Origin: Epichloe hybrida
Taxonomy: Eukaryota; Ascomycota; Sordariomycetes; Hypocreales; Clavicipitaceae
Assembly: GCA_019022495.1 (NCBI GenBank)
Contig: JAFEKR010000006.1
Span: 2,108,001 to 2,172,000, forward strand
DNA: 64,000 nucleotides
Direction: 5' to 3'
Of the stretch, positions 34,525 through 45,500 are shown one piece after another (within the stretch, counting starts at the first letter, position 1; the number at the start of each line of letters is the position of its first letter). A program made the position numbers and the translations under genes. The notes beneath the pieces are model-generated. The model searched no databases. It was not told where the DNA came from and saw only the letters and a list, made by a program, of their open reading frames with translations.

Positions 34525-35242
34525 ATGGCCATGTCACTCGCCCGCCCCATGATCCGCTCGCCGGCTTTGCGGATGGCCGCTCGTCGCTTCGAGAGCACCG
34601 CTACCGGCAAGGCCACCGAGGCCGCCAAGGATACCGCCTCCAAGGCTCAGCAGGGTCTTTCGCGTGTCGCCGGCGCCGCTGGTCCTGCCATTGCCGGCGC
34701 CGCGCGAGGAGTCGGCAATGCCTTGAGCAAGGTCGGCGGCCGAACCGGTCGCCTGATTGCCTTTATCGAGCGTGGGTGCAAAATCAATGGTGACAGAATC
34801 AAATCACATCGCTAACACGTCTGCGCAGGCCAAACCCCCTCTGTCGTGTACTATGCCAAGGTCGCCGCCGAGGTTGCCAAGCTGGTGTTCCACGGCCAGA
34901 AGATGAGCCCTCCGTAAGTGACGCCGAATCAGACATGTAGTTTTCCATGTCGGTCAGTCATACATACATACATACATACATACATATCACTAACACTGCC
35001 GCGTTGCCAGCCCCCTTGCCACCTTCCAAAACGTCTATCAAAATCTGTGGAAGTCGTTCCAGAATCGCACCCTGTTCCAGGCTCCCCAGAACCTGCTCCA
35101 ACTGGCCCGCAACGTCAGCAACGCACAGCTCATTGCCGGTGGTGTTGTAGCCGCTGAATGCCTCGGATTCTTCACCGTCGGTGAGATGATTGGCCGCTTC
35201 AAGATTGTCGGATACCACGGCGAGACTGGCGCGCACCACTAA
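34525..35242 (+). CDS. atp20: Mitochondrial ATP synthase subunit g
   Basis: A membrane subunit of mitochondrial F1Fo ATP synthase that supports dimer formation. Exons are 34525-34771, 34829-34913 and 35011-35242, giving 187 residues. The N-terminus (MAMSLARPMIRSPALRMAARRFE) is an import signal. The core matches the family: RTGRLIAFIERQTPSVVYYA, VAAEVAKLVFHGQKMSPP, PLATFQNVYQNLWKSF, and a C-terminal span LIAGGVVAAECLGFFTVGEMIGR containing the GxxxG-like region. Both splice junctions restore these motifs. Intron 2 carries a (CATA)n microsatellite near 34960-34987. Confidence 0.93.
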
Positions 35243-36081
35243 AGCGACGTTTAGCCACGCTACTTGCTGGAGGCAAAAAACAAAGAAATCAATAGCAGAG
35301 CTCAGTGAAGTCGCCATCGATCCGCCGCCGCCGCCGCCGCCAAAAAAAAAAAACAGGCTTATCGAAATCAAGGAACACAACGGGGTTGTAGAGAAGGACT
35401 GAGGAGGGGGACGGGGAGGGGAACGGTTTTTTTTTTTTGAAGGCAATATAGACTTGAGGCCATCTTGTCAGCGTTCAACTCTTTTTCTTTTCTGCTCCCT
35501 TCGCAGAGAAGATGTTGACAGCGAGGCGTGTTTGTCGCCGGGCTTAAAGGAGTTCGCTTCCAGCGGAGACAAAGAGCAATCATGGGATTGAAACTTTTTT
35601 TTTTTTTCATTTGTGATGTTGTACATCAGATGCATTCACCATGGCGGTTTCCGCCTCCGTTACACCGTTGGCAGCCAGATAGGGAAAAGGAACTGTACGA
35701 GACAATTCTGCACTAATCCTCTCTCATCGTGACCAACTTTTGTTTCCGTTACCACAAAGATTGCAGCAAGACATGCGGAAAGACTTCCGAGCCACAGCTG
35801 TAATATATTCAAGCTAGACTTGACGTCCTTTCGCCGCATGACTAACGAGGAGCCACGTGTTTTTTTGCCCTCGCCTCGAGCAACACCGTGCATCATGTCA
35901 CTATCACCAGCCAAATCAACAGCACGTCCAAGCACGGCTCTGGAGAGTGTCTGAATCCCAATGACATTTATGAACTACTATTAGACCAAAAGATCCGTCA
36001 ACGCTAGCCGCTGCTAACATTGCACCTTACAATTGCTGATGAGACCTGTGGAATCGCACACAGCGCCTCACAGCCACGTTC
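35243..36081. other. Intergenic region downstream of atp20
   Basis: A CCG run (35322-35341) and several A and T homopolymers lie in what is probably 3' UTR. No gene is recognised. The GC content falls towards the repeat element on the right. Confidence 0.4.
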
Positions 36082-36369
36082 TAGGTGATAGGCCGCTTGT
36101 CAATTCTAGCACGTAACAAGGCTATCCTAGCTATCTAGGATTAGCTAACAAATTTGCAACGGGCTAGGCAACGGGCTTTTGCAAAGGACTTGGAATTTGG
36201 CCAGGCTGACGAATTGGCTGATAAGCTTTCAAAGACTTCCTAGACAAGGTCTGTGAGCTGCTAGAAGTCGTCCTCTTCCATAGCTAGCTCCTGTTAAAGA
36301 AGGACTCCTGTATTTGCTGCTGCTGCCATTGAATTTGCTAAAATAATTACTACTACTACCATGAATATC

Positions 36370-36550
36370 GGGCCCTTAGGTCCCAAAGACCCTGTAAATG
36401 TTGGTCTTGTTGCCACTGGGATTGTTGCTGGAATTGCTGATCTAGCTGCTGTTGAATTTGTTAAAATTGCTGACTAGCTAGGCATAGGTCCTTGAGATAT
36501 TAACAGACCTGATTTCTTGAAGGGAAGGTTTTCCTACAGATAGCACAGGT
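36370..36550 (-). pseudogene. Decayed Gln-rich/zinc-finger coding relic
   Basis: On the minus strand, 36546 down to 36483 reads C-x2-C followed by RKTFPSRNQ, resembling a C2H2-like finger found in fungal transposon proteins. Just downstream, in another frame, comes a Gln-rich stretch (QQFQQQSQWQQDQH). TAG and TAA codons stand where CAG and CAA would fit, as expected after RIP. It is probably the remains of the element's own gene; the family is uncertain. Confidence 0.4.
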
Positions 36551-36689
36551 TCAGCGCTAATGATCTTGCTTTACAAAGCCGCTGAAATCGCTGTTGCTCA
36601 CACCAATCTAGCTGGTGTAGGGGAAGCATTATAGCGAGCTTTATTTAGTTCGTGAGGAAGCTGCCTAGAGGGGGGGGGGGGTCCTGCGA

Positions 36690-37680
36690 TCGAGATTGAC
36701 GAATTTGTCAGATTAACGGTCGGGTCGTCAACGGTCGGGTAGAATTGAATTGAATGGTCTGCACATCAACGAATCAAAGGTCGGGACGACGGTCAACAGA
36801 TTGATCGAATTGAATCGAAGGTTGAAGAATCGAAGGTTGAAGAATCGAAGGTTGAAGAATGAAAGGTTGAAGGTCTTCAAATCAACGGATCAAAGGTCGG
36901 GACGAAATTCAACGAATTATTCAAATTGAATCGAAGGTTGAAGAACCAAAGATCTTCAAATCAACGGATTGAAGGTTAGGGCAAAGATCAACGATCAGGA
37001 CGAAGGTCAACTGTTCAAAGCAAATCCAAGGTTGAAGAATCGAAGGTTCAAGGTCTTTAAATCAACTAATCGAAGGCTGAGGAATCGAAGGTCTTCAAAT
37101 CAACGGATCAAAGGTTGAAGAAATCAAAGGTCTTCATATCAACGGATCAAAGGTCGGGACGAAGGTCAGGTCGAAGGCCCACTGTCAGGTCGAAGGTCAA
37201 CGGTCAGGTCGAAGGTCAATGGTCAGGTCGAAGGTCAACGGATTGATCAAATTGAATCCAAGGTCTTCGAATCAACGGATCAAAGGTCGAGACGAAGGTT
37301 AACGGATCGAAGCAAATCGAAGGTTGAAATATCAAAGGTTGAAGGTCAAGGATTCAATCAAATCAAGGGTCAGAGATGGAAGCAAATCGAAGGTTGAAGG
37401 TCAACGATTCAATCAAATCAAGGGTCAGAGATGGAAGCAAATCGAAGGTTGAAGGTCTTCGGATCCACGGATCAAAGGATCGAAAAATCTGACAATGGAA
37501 GCGATTCCTAGGGGAGCTATCAGGCCTAGTGGAAGCGATAGCTTTGATCAATTAGTCAGATTGACGGTCGGGTCGAAGTCAACGGATCTAACGGTCAGAG
37601 CGAAGGTCAACAGATCTGACGGTCGGATTGAAGGTTGATGACAGATTCAAGGTCAACGAATCTGACGATAAGGCGCGATG
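36690..37680. repeat. Modular minisatellite of GAAGGT-core units
   Basis: Nearly 1 kb is built from a few related modules in varying order: GAATCGAAGGTTGAA (15 bp), GGTCAGGTCGAAGGTCAAC (19 bp), a 23-bp GGTCTTCAAATCAACGGATC unit, GGTCGGGACGAAGGTCAACG, and a 55-bp higher-order unit repeated almost perfectly at about 37340-37450. All share a GAAGGT core, and the plus strand is strongly purine-rich. A 40-bp module containing ATCAGGCCTAGTG occurs at about 37507-37548 and again at 37681-37720. There is no long open frame. Confidence 0.85.
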
Positions 37681-38160
37681 CCTAGGGGGCCATCAGGCCT
37701 AGTGAAAGGCATAGCTTTGGCGGGCTTGGTGACGCCTTTCGACGTGGGTAGCAAGGATAGAGTCATGACTGAGATTCTCGGTCGCTGCTAGAACGAGGCT
37801 ACCTATGTATGGGTGGACCAAGAATCTTAGCCATCACTCTGTTCTCATTATTAGTAATTACCCACGCCGAAAGCCGTGACGTTTTGTTAGCAGTAACAGC
37901 GTTAGAGGTACGCAATAATTAAAGAGTAATTACTACCACTTATTATGATACAAAATGGATAAATAAACAATTGCGTGTGTAAAGGTTGTTAATTCTAACT
38001 AGCTAGAGGTTAAAGCTATTATATAAAATAGGGGGCTCTATGTAGGACACGTGCTAGCCACGTTGGGTAATATGTACTCCGTAGGCCACTTGTCAATTCT
38101 AGCACGTTATTTTGTAACAAGCTAGGTGACAGGCCACTTATTAATTCTAGCATGTAACAC

Positions 38161-40453
38161 TCTTTAACGGATGAAGGCCTAGTCAGTAACTAGTCTTACC
38201 TATCTTTATTCATTTCATTGGCGCGTTTTATTACGTACCTAACCCTTATGTACAAGCACATTCTCTTGCGATGAGAAGGGAGTTACATACAACCTCCTAT
38301 TAAAGTGGTCGGTTGGAGGAATCCGATAACCAATAAAGGTGGGGTGTGCCACGGGTTACCGCGTCCACCACAGCCCTGACTAACTCTTTTCGTCGATGCC
38401 CCGCCGCCGGCGCGCGAAAAATACAGCAAAAGGAGAATAAAAAGAAGACAGCCAGACTAACAACCAACCAACTCTCTTATCCCATCCTGTCCTATGCGTT
38501 CGCGCGATTCCTATCTCAAAACTAGCACTAATATAGTAGATGCAACACCTTCAAAATCAAAGCACGCCGTATCAAGAGCCTGTACAACCTCCCCTGCGCG
38601 TGCACTGTGTTCGCACAGCGGCACTCTTTATTTTAGACACGGGATTCTTTCTCCTTCTTCTCTTTCTTCCTCTTTTGCCGCCCAGCAGTCGTTCTGGTCG
38701 GCAGACACCGGGAATAGGACCGTTCATGTCGCGGGATTCTTACACGTAAGCTACCCACCCGCATAGCAGTATTATTATCTATTATCTACGGAGTATAACC
38801 TGGACAGTTCTCTATCTCATCGACCTCCGCAGGGAGACCTGAAGATTGAGGAACGGGGATCCGGGGTGGCGTATGTATTAAAATGGCTCTCTTCTCTTCT
38901 TCTCGAATCCCAGACTCCTGTGACGGACCCACCACAAGGACCCCAAGGGCGTCTGCAGTCAACCCATCCAGTATCACGTAGGCTGTGGCATCTCACCCAG
39001 ACCAGGCTCCCAAGAATTAATCAATTCCCCTCTGCCAACCCTGCCGCTCCTTCCCTCTCTTCTACTACTCCGTACATATAGTCCGTATATTCCTGCTCCA
39101 AAACGCGCCACCATGCGACGACATACGCCCATCACTTCAGCAAGAAAAAATCAAACTGACGCACGCAACCATGCATCAATACTGCACTGCAGCCCTTAAG
39201 CCCAACCCAAGCCTCTTACCACCTGCTCCAGCCCCAGCCACGATGCGATACTGTCACTGCTGGCAATACTTTGGCCATGGCCACTCGGCATACTGCTTGT
39301 CATGCTGTCCCAGGTTGTGGCAATTAGTTCCAGGACTCATCACCATTCGATAATATGTATTTGGTGTCTTGTTCGTGTCCAGTACACAGCGAGAAGCCTA
39401 TTTCTGCAGCTCCGGAACATTCTCAACAGATTCCCACCCATACATTTGCTCCTGCCTTGTTGCAACGCAACACATGAAGTGAAGCTGATCTGACTCCTAG
39501 AGTTCATGGACCAAGGCTGGTAGTCGACAGGACGTCTCGGTCCAACGCAGCGTTCGCCCAAACCAACAAAGTCACGTCCCTGTAATCCGAAAGCCCCCAA
39601 CGCCAGCCATACACTGAGGCTCCCTCTCTGCAGAGCCTCTTCCTGCTCTCATGTCCGATACATGTCGACATAGATTGCGAACGACATGCCCTCGGCTAGA
39701 CCCCGCAAGCCACATACATTTTCTTGACTCATACAGGCTCCGTGTGCCGATCAACGGAAATGGTTGAAACCCGTACCGATCATATGCTATCCGATGCCAT
39801 CCTGCGTAGAGCACAAACTCCATCAGAGGTAGACGATGTGATTTTTCGAAAATTGGGTATCAAACGAAGAGAAATGAAAAAAAAAATAGAGGTGAAATTG
39901 TCGTTGTCGTCGCTTGTAAGAGAGCCAGAGGAATAGGAATAAACAGGGCGAGAAAGCAGGTTTTTTTCTTTGTTGGTACAGGCCGAATACATATAATCTA
40001 TCCCGAACGGCCTACCTATCGGTTTAAATCGATGATGCTGTGTCAGGCCATGGCGCATGGAAAATTGAAAAAAAAGACCTTTGGGAGAACAAAGGTAACA
40101 CATAACAATAAAAATGACGGAAATAATGCTCTCGAGGGCTCATAGTGTCACGGCTGGTACGTGCGTTAGTAGCAGCTGGAACCAGTGCTTCCTACTAATA
40201 CTTTGTGCTCGCCTGCCATGATGAGTGTCAATAATGAAAAGAATCCATCCAACTGTTGACTTGTTCTTCATGCCTACCTCTATGAAAGAGAGCGTTAAAT
40301 AGCTATTTTAGCTGTAGATCGTCCGTTTCAAATCGATGGCCTCCTTGCAGACCATATGTGCCTGGTTGACCCGGATTAGCTTCATTGTGTCGAAATCCAG
40401 CACATGTGACTTCAGAAGCTGGTATTCTGAGGCGAAGAAGGGGAGTACAAGAC
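38161..40453. other. Intergenic region between repeat element and LaeA-like gene
   Basis: No recognisable gene. Two TACGGAGTA-family motifs lie at 38787-38795 and 39066-39074. Several A runs lie near 39877-39890 and 40070. Small ORFs on both strands show no domain. Confidence 0.4.
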
Positions 40454-41691
40454 TCACAACGTCATATAAGCGTGATAGCGCAATACGCAAATTTCCTTTT
40501 TGACCCTGTCACAGAGCTGCTTAACTTGTTCTTTGGTCATACTCAACCCCTCTATCATGGGCATCAAACTCATCGCCTCGAGACACTGAGAAAGCCCGAG
40601 GTTGAACCATCTTGCAATTTCCCGCTCACGACGCTCCGAGGACCATGGGTTCACGTAGCACCGAACGGTCTCTTCTCTGAAATCGACGAACCCGGCCTTA
40701 TCGAGGGTTATTCGAACTTCCCCCGTATCAATTCTGGCATTCCGGTTGAAACGATCCAAGCTTTGCAATAGTAGCTGGGACCATTCATGCAGCGATGACT
40801 CGGGCGGGACGTCGTTTCCATCCCACCTGGGCACCCAATCGATTTCAATGTGTTCCATGTATCCAGACCCAGGCTTCAAATGTCTACTGCAGATTAGTCT
40901 TGGTGCATGAAAAAGCTCAACGGCTATCTTCGACAAGAAACGAGAGCCACTGCCTTACTCGAAAGTTTTGTGATATATATCTGGCCACAAATCGGTCTGG
41001 ATACTGCCATAGAGCATTCGTATATGCACCAAGTCGCAATCTTTCATCAAAGGCTCCCATGATGCTTCTTCGATGTCAAATTGAAGGGGAGAAATACCGA
41101 GGGGAATGCTACTCAAAATTAGCTCATTTCTCAACCGCGACGAGAGTGAACAAGGGACGTACAGGGCTGGCTGAATCTGATGGAGATCCACGACCATGAT
41201 CTCCGGTGGAACAGCAGTTCTGCGCCTTCGTTAGCATATTTCGCTTATGTCGGCAGCAGCTGAACGGCTCATACACTTCTGCAACATTAATTGCCCATAT
41301 TCCGGTACCAGTTCCAAGATCCAGTATTCGAAGGGGTTGGTCCCGGTTCGGGTTCAGTGGGGAGGCAAATAGAGCTTCATCTCTAGCAACTAGGAAGAAC
41401 TTGTGAAAAATGTCCATCCTGTTTAGTTCCTCCTAAAGTTCTCCTGGGTCAGATATAGAATGAAAATCGATTTTAATTGGAGGTTTGGGAAAATTCCTCA
41501 CCGCGTCAATCGGAAACAGATACTTCCGCGGTCTCCATGAGCCATAATACCTGCCATACTCCCAAAATCCATCTACAAGACGCCTTGGCCCTGAATCTCT
41601 GCGGCAACATTGTATATCAGCCCTGCTATGGTTATGAAGGATAATATCGCACCACCGAAGTAAACCGTACAACTTACCTAATTAGGGACAT
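40454..41691 (-). CDS. LaeA-like SAM-dependent methyltransferase
   Basis: A class I methyltransferase resembling LaeA, a regulator of fungal secondary metabolism, and its many paralogues. I propose six exons: 41678-41691, 41502-41598, 41275-41432, 41163-41219, 40959-41108 and 40454-40886, giving 302 residues. The introns are 54-79 nt with good borders (GTAAGT, GTGAGG, GTATGA, GTACGT, GTAAGG). Joining them restores the family order: [40 protein letters not shown] motif [12 protein letters not shown] (residues 73-84); [53 protein letters not shown]. The C-terminus stops at AYMTL, about ten residues before the usual basic end. A further intron with GTGAGT right at the stop is possible. The first exon is only 14 nt, so the start is the weakest part. 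Confidence 0.72.
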
Positions 41692-42189
41692 GCTGAATTG
41701 CGTTGTCGGGCAAGGCAACTGGGAAACAGCGAGGAATCCAACTCAGAATGGAAAGTCGGTAGTAGGCCGCACTTTAATCTGGGGTTTCCTTCTTTATTCC
41801 AGTTAGCCATGATGTAGCTTAAGAGCATCAACATGGGAAGTAGTATTATGACTTCAACAGGACAAAGACAAACAATTGTCAGGTAGAACGGGGATCAAGC
41901 AAGTGATATAGATCCGAGAACGGGTTTCGCTTCGCAGAGGAAAGGTAGGATGATGTGGGTCCACATTTGCGTCCCTATCCATCGATTTATGTGTCTTCAA
42001 TGAGGTGGAATTCCAAATCGATGGCATTATCCTGAATTGAATTTAATGCTGATATGCAGTTCATGCCTCCGTGGCTGCGAGCAGATACGACGCACAAGTT
42101 GTGCTGATCCTCGAGATCACAACATTGAGAAGAACAGTGGGTTCAAAGAAAAGAAAAATGCAGAACTCACATAGAAATTAGTCTCTCTT

Positions 42190-42546
42190 CTATAGTTGTT
42201 GGTTCTTTCTGAGGTCCAAACCAAAGCCAAGAATCTTCAAGTCGCCCAAAGCCCAATATGTCAGGCACATGCGACGCGTGTCAAGCTTGTGCGAACACTC
42301 CAACAACTGTTGGGCGACTCTGACTGCTTCAGACCGCTTTGAATACCATAAGTCTGGAGTAAAAATTTTTCCCATCAGGCAAGATTTGTTTGTCACCAGC
42401 TGTTGTTCCGTTGCGACTTCTTCTTGAAGCTTCGAAACGAGTGACTGACAAAAACAATCTCGCCTTGAATAATGAAGTTGAAAAATGAAAGGCTTATTTT
42501 TCCGATTTGTTTGCAAATCAAATGATTTGAAGACCAGGAAATACAA
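42190..42546 (-). CDS. Hypothetical ORF, 118 codons, unrecognised
   Basis: An open frame whose C-terminal two thirds looks protein-like: helix-forming KLQEEVATEQQLVTNKSCL and VRVAQQLLECSHKLDTRR, then TYWALGDLKILGFGLDL. No family is recognised, and it lies about 500 bp upstream of the LaeA-like gene on the same strand. It could be the last exon of a gene whose start I cannot find, a fragment, or chance. Confidence 0.25.
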   Translation of the reverse strand: MYFLVFKSFDLQTNRKNKPFIFQLHYSRRDCFCQSLVSKLQEEVATEQQLVTNKSCLMGKIFTPDLWYSKRSEAVRVAQQLLECSHKLDTRRMCLTYWALGDLKILGFGLDLRKNQQL

Positions 42547-45500
42547 TCAAGTCACCCCCCCCCCAAAAGGTACCAAGTGTGGAAAGGGACGAGAGTGAAC
42601 AGCAACAGGGATTGTTGCGAGTTGGAAGAGGTGCGGTCCGTGCTTTGGATACCAGCGGCGGCAGCGTGCCGGATTGCCACTATATTATAGGAACCGCCAC
42701 CAGAGATGAAGGTCGACAACTTAGAAGGAGGAAAAACGTCAGGAAGGGGGAATGCCTTCCCTTAATATTGATTGTCAATTCTGGGCAGAGGTCGTTCAAA
42801 GAGAAGAGGTGTGTGAGAGAGGGTTTGTTGGTGTGAAGTGTGCGTTCTCTGACGCATGTCCTGGCCGCAAGACGAGGCGAGGCGAGGTACAGCGACGAGG
42901 ACGAGGACAATGACAAGGAAAGAGTGACCGACCTGACCACAACTTGGCGCTGATCCTGGCGCGCAAGACCGAAATGGCTGGTGTGTGTGTGTGGACAACA
43001 ACGGGGGCCACAACGATGCCCCGGGCCGTGGTGCAGGGTCGTGGTGCAGGGCCGTGGTGAAGGGGAGCACAGCACAGACAGGGGGGGGATGGGGGGCTAC
43101 CTTTGATGCCTAGGCAGCGACTTGGCGCGCGGATGCAAGTCTTGGGGGTGGCCAAAGTGGCGTGCGAGGGGGTCGACCGATGAGGGGATTGGCACCGTGG
43201 TGACTGACGGTGGTGACGGCTGGTGGCTGTTTGCTGCTGTCGGAATCCCGAGATGAGACTGGCACCATAAACGAATGCCAGAATGGCGCCTGGTATTGAT
43301 CCCACTATTTTTTTGTTATCATCGCTAACATCATAATTATTATTATGGAGTAATATTTTCCTGTTTTTGGACTGGTTTTCACCAGTGCATGGTGCTAAGT
43401 AAGACGGCGTAATAAGGGGGACTGGGACTAGGTCATGTTCGGTGCGATGAACGGATTGACTGGCGGTATAAAGGACGAGCTTGAGGTCATACAACGGGTC
43501 AAATAAAGCCATCATAGAAGAAAGGCGCACAGAGCTGGATTGCCAAGAGAACGAAGAAAGCGAGGCTGGGCGGTTGATCGGGAGGAAGGCGAATGGCAGT
43601 GTCTGGAGCTAGTGGTGAGGTAACAGTGAGGTTATTATTACTAAAAGTTATTTAGAGGCGATGTCGCAGCCACGAGCCACGGCAAGACACGGCAACCTGG
43701 AAGAAGTTGAGATGGAGTCGAGAAGACCCTGGGGGGCCTGGGACTTGCCTGGCGGGTTGAGTCAGTCAGCCAGACTTCCCGGGAAGGAGCGACCAGCGAT
43801 CGAGACGAAGAAAGCAGACGTCATGATCGGGTTACCAACGTCGGCCAACGATGACCTCGCGGCCGCAGCAGAATCTGCGGCCAGAGCTCGCAACCAACAG
43901 TCAACAAAACAAAGCCCACGCACGGCACTTCATCATTCCTAAATTCAGAATTTTTTCCTCCTTGGTATTAGGGAGTGCGGGGCACACGCGTTTCTTATGA
44001 ACAACTCTCCGTGTACTGTACAGATCCGTAACACGGAATAATACGTGTAATACGTGTTGCCTGACTCTTCACTGAGCGAGGCTTGGGATACATACATAGT
44101 TCCCCTGTGAATTACCGGGCCCTGAATGGGACCAAGCTTGGAAACTGGAAACTGAGTTACACAACTACTCCAGTCGCAACTGGTACATGAGATGGCTGTG
44201 ATTTGCGAGCTTTGTTTTTTCTTATCGTCACTTACAAAATCGTTCAAGTTCAATCTTGCATTACCAACAGAAGGCCCCGGAGCGGCGACACCTTGATCCC
44301 TCCGGTATCCCTGCTAGTGAAGAAAGAAAAGCAAGCCATCCTCGCGTGTCCGCCCTCCGGCCCGCTCGCCTTAGTCAAGGACCAGCCCTGTCTGACTGTC
44401 TGACTGCCTTGGCTCCCTGGCTCATGGCTTGGATTGGCGCAGTGGTGACAAAACAGACACGACAATGCACCTTCCCATGGACACTGGGTTCACCCCCCTC
44501 CCTTCCGCCCAATGCCCCACAGACACCTTGTTCCCACTTCTGTCAGGAACACCCAGCACAGCTCCTGCCCTGCGCAGCACATTCCCGCATCCGCGCCCTC
44601 GACTGCTACATGTAATATTCTGCTAATCACGTCGTTCTCCTACTATCATTGCGTTGATTTACGGGCGCCAAAAAAAATTCTTCAAGGCACTTCGGACCAA
44701 AACTAGTTTTGCTATACAATTTCTCTCTTTTCCTTTCCTCCCAGTCCAACGCCCAGCCCGATCGATTAGCCCCTTTTCCACGTCCAACGAATACGGGAGT
44801 TTTCACAGGTAAAGGGGCTAACTGAAAGTCAAAGGTGCGTCCGTACATGTATTACACAAGACTTGTAAAAATGGGACACATCCAGGAAGCTGACGTTACG
44901 CCGAGTGTCCAGTCCTCAGATAGGCGAAAAGCGACCGTGCACCAGCGTCAGGCAGGGGCCAATCGCTCATGCTTGCTGCTCGACACGGGACAGGGCGATC
45001 CGCCCTGGCGTGTTCTGCTCTAGAATGTTTCAACCGGCTGCATCAACCCAACAAGGCCCAACTAATAATCCGCGGCATGGAGGTGGATATGGTTCAATTC
45101 GGGTAGCGACCATGACGGAGGTGCCAACACCGAAAAATCATACTGTCCCCGAGTAGGAGAGCGCGCTTCTTCGACGACATTGCACACACTGGCATCAAAA
45201 ATGGGCATTTGTGGAGGAAAAACATCATTTATTACCGACACTTTCCCTTGAGACACTTTACCAAAAGGGACATGCCATACAAAAGTGTGGTTGGTTCTTT
45301 TTCTCCCATAGAGTCCTGAGGCATCGAGACGAATTTCTCGGGATGTTGATATTACCGCCGGAGTCCATCGCCGCGATTGTTCCACCCTCCCAGTCTAATT
45401 GCAGTGCATCTGCGACCTAAAGCGACCCTTGCACACTTGGTCAAAGGTCATTCAACAAGATGTGGCTGCAGGCGGCTTGGCTTGCCTTTGGTCCCTCGGC

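Larger units (their letters stand above)
36082..38160. mobile_element. Repeat element with 39-bp terminal direct repeats
   Basis: 36082-36120 and 38122-38160 are near-identical 39-bp direct repeats containing CTAGGTGAYAGGCCRCTT and CTAGCAYGTAACA, differing mainly by C/T and G/A transitions. A third partial copy lies at 38083-38110. Between them are a decayed coding relic (36370-36550), a G run (about 36669-36680), a modular minisatellite (36690-37680), an imperfect hairpin with 18-bp arms (37733-37750 and 37859-37876) and an AT-rich tail. The tail and end motif recur near 61.7-61.9 kb. It behaves like a transposon remnant, but no transposase or reverse transcriptase is visible, so the class is unknown. 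Confidence 0.55.

Noticed and set aside
36690..37680. CRISPR-like array
   Set aside because: Repeats are adjacent, variable modules without unique spacers, in a eukaryotic genome.
42796..43530. 244-codon minus-strand ORF
   Set aside because: Formed largely from low-complexity His/Pro/Ser-rich sequence in a GT-rich repeat zone.
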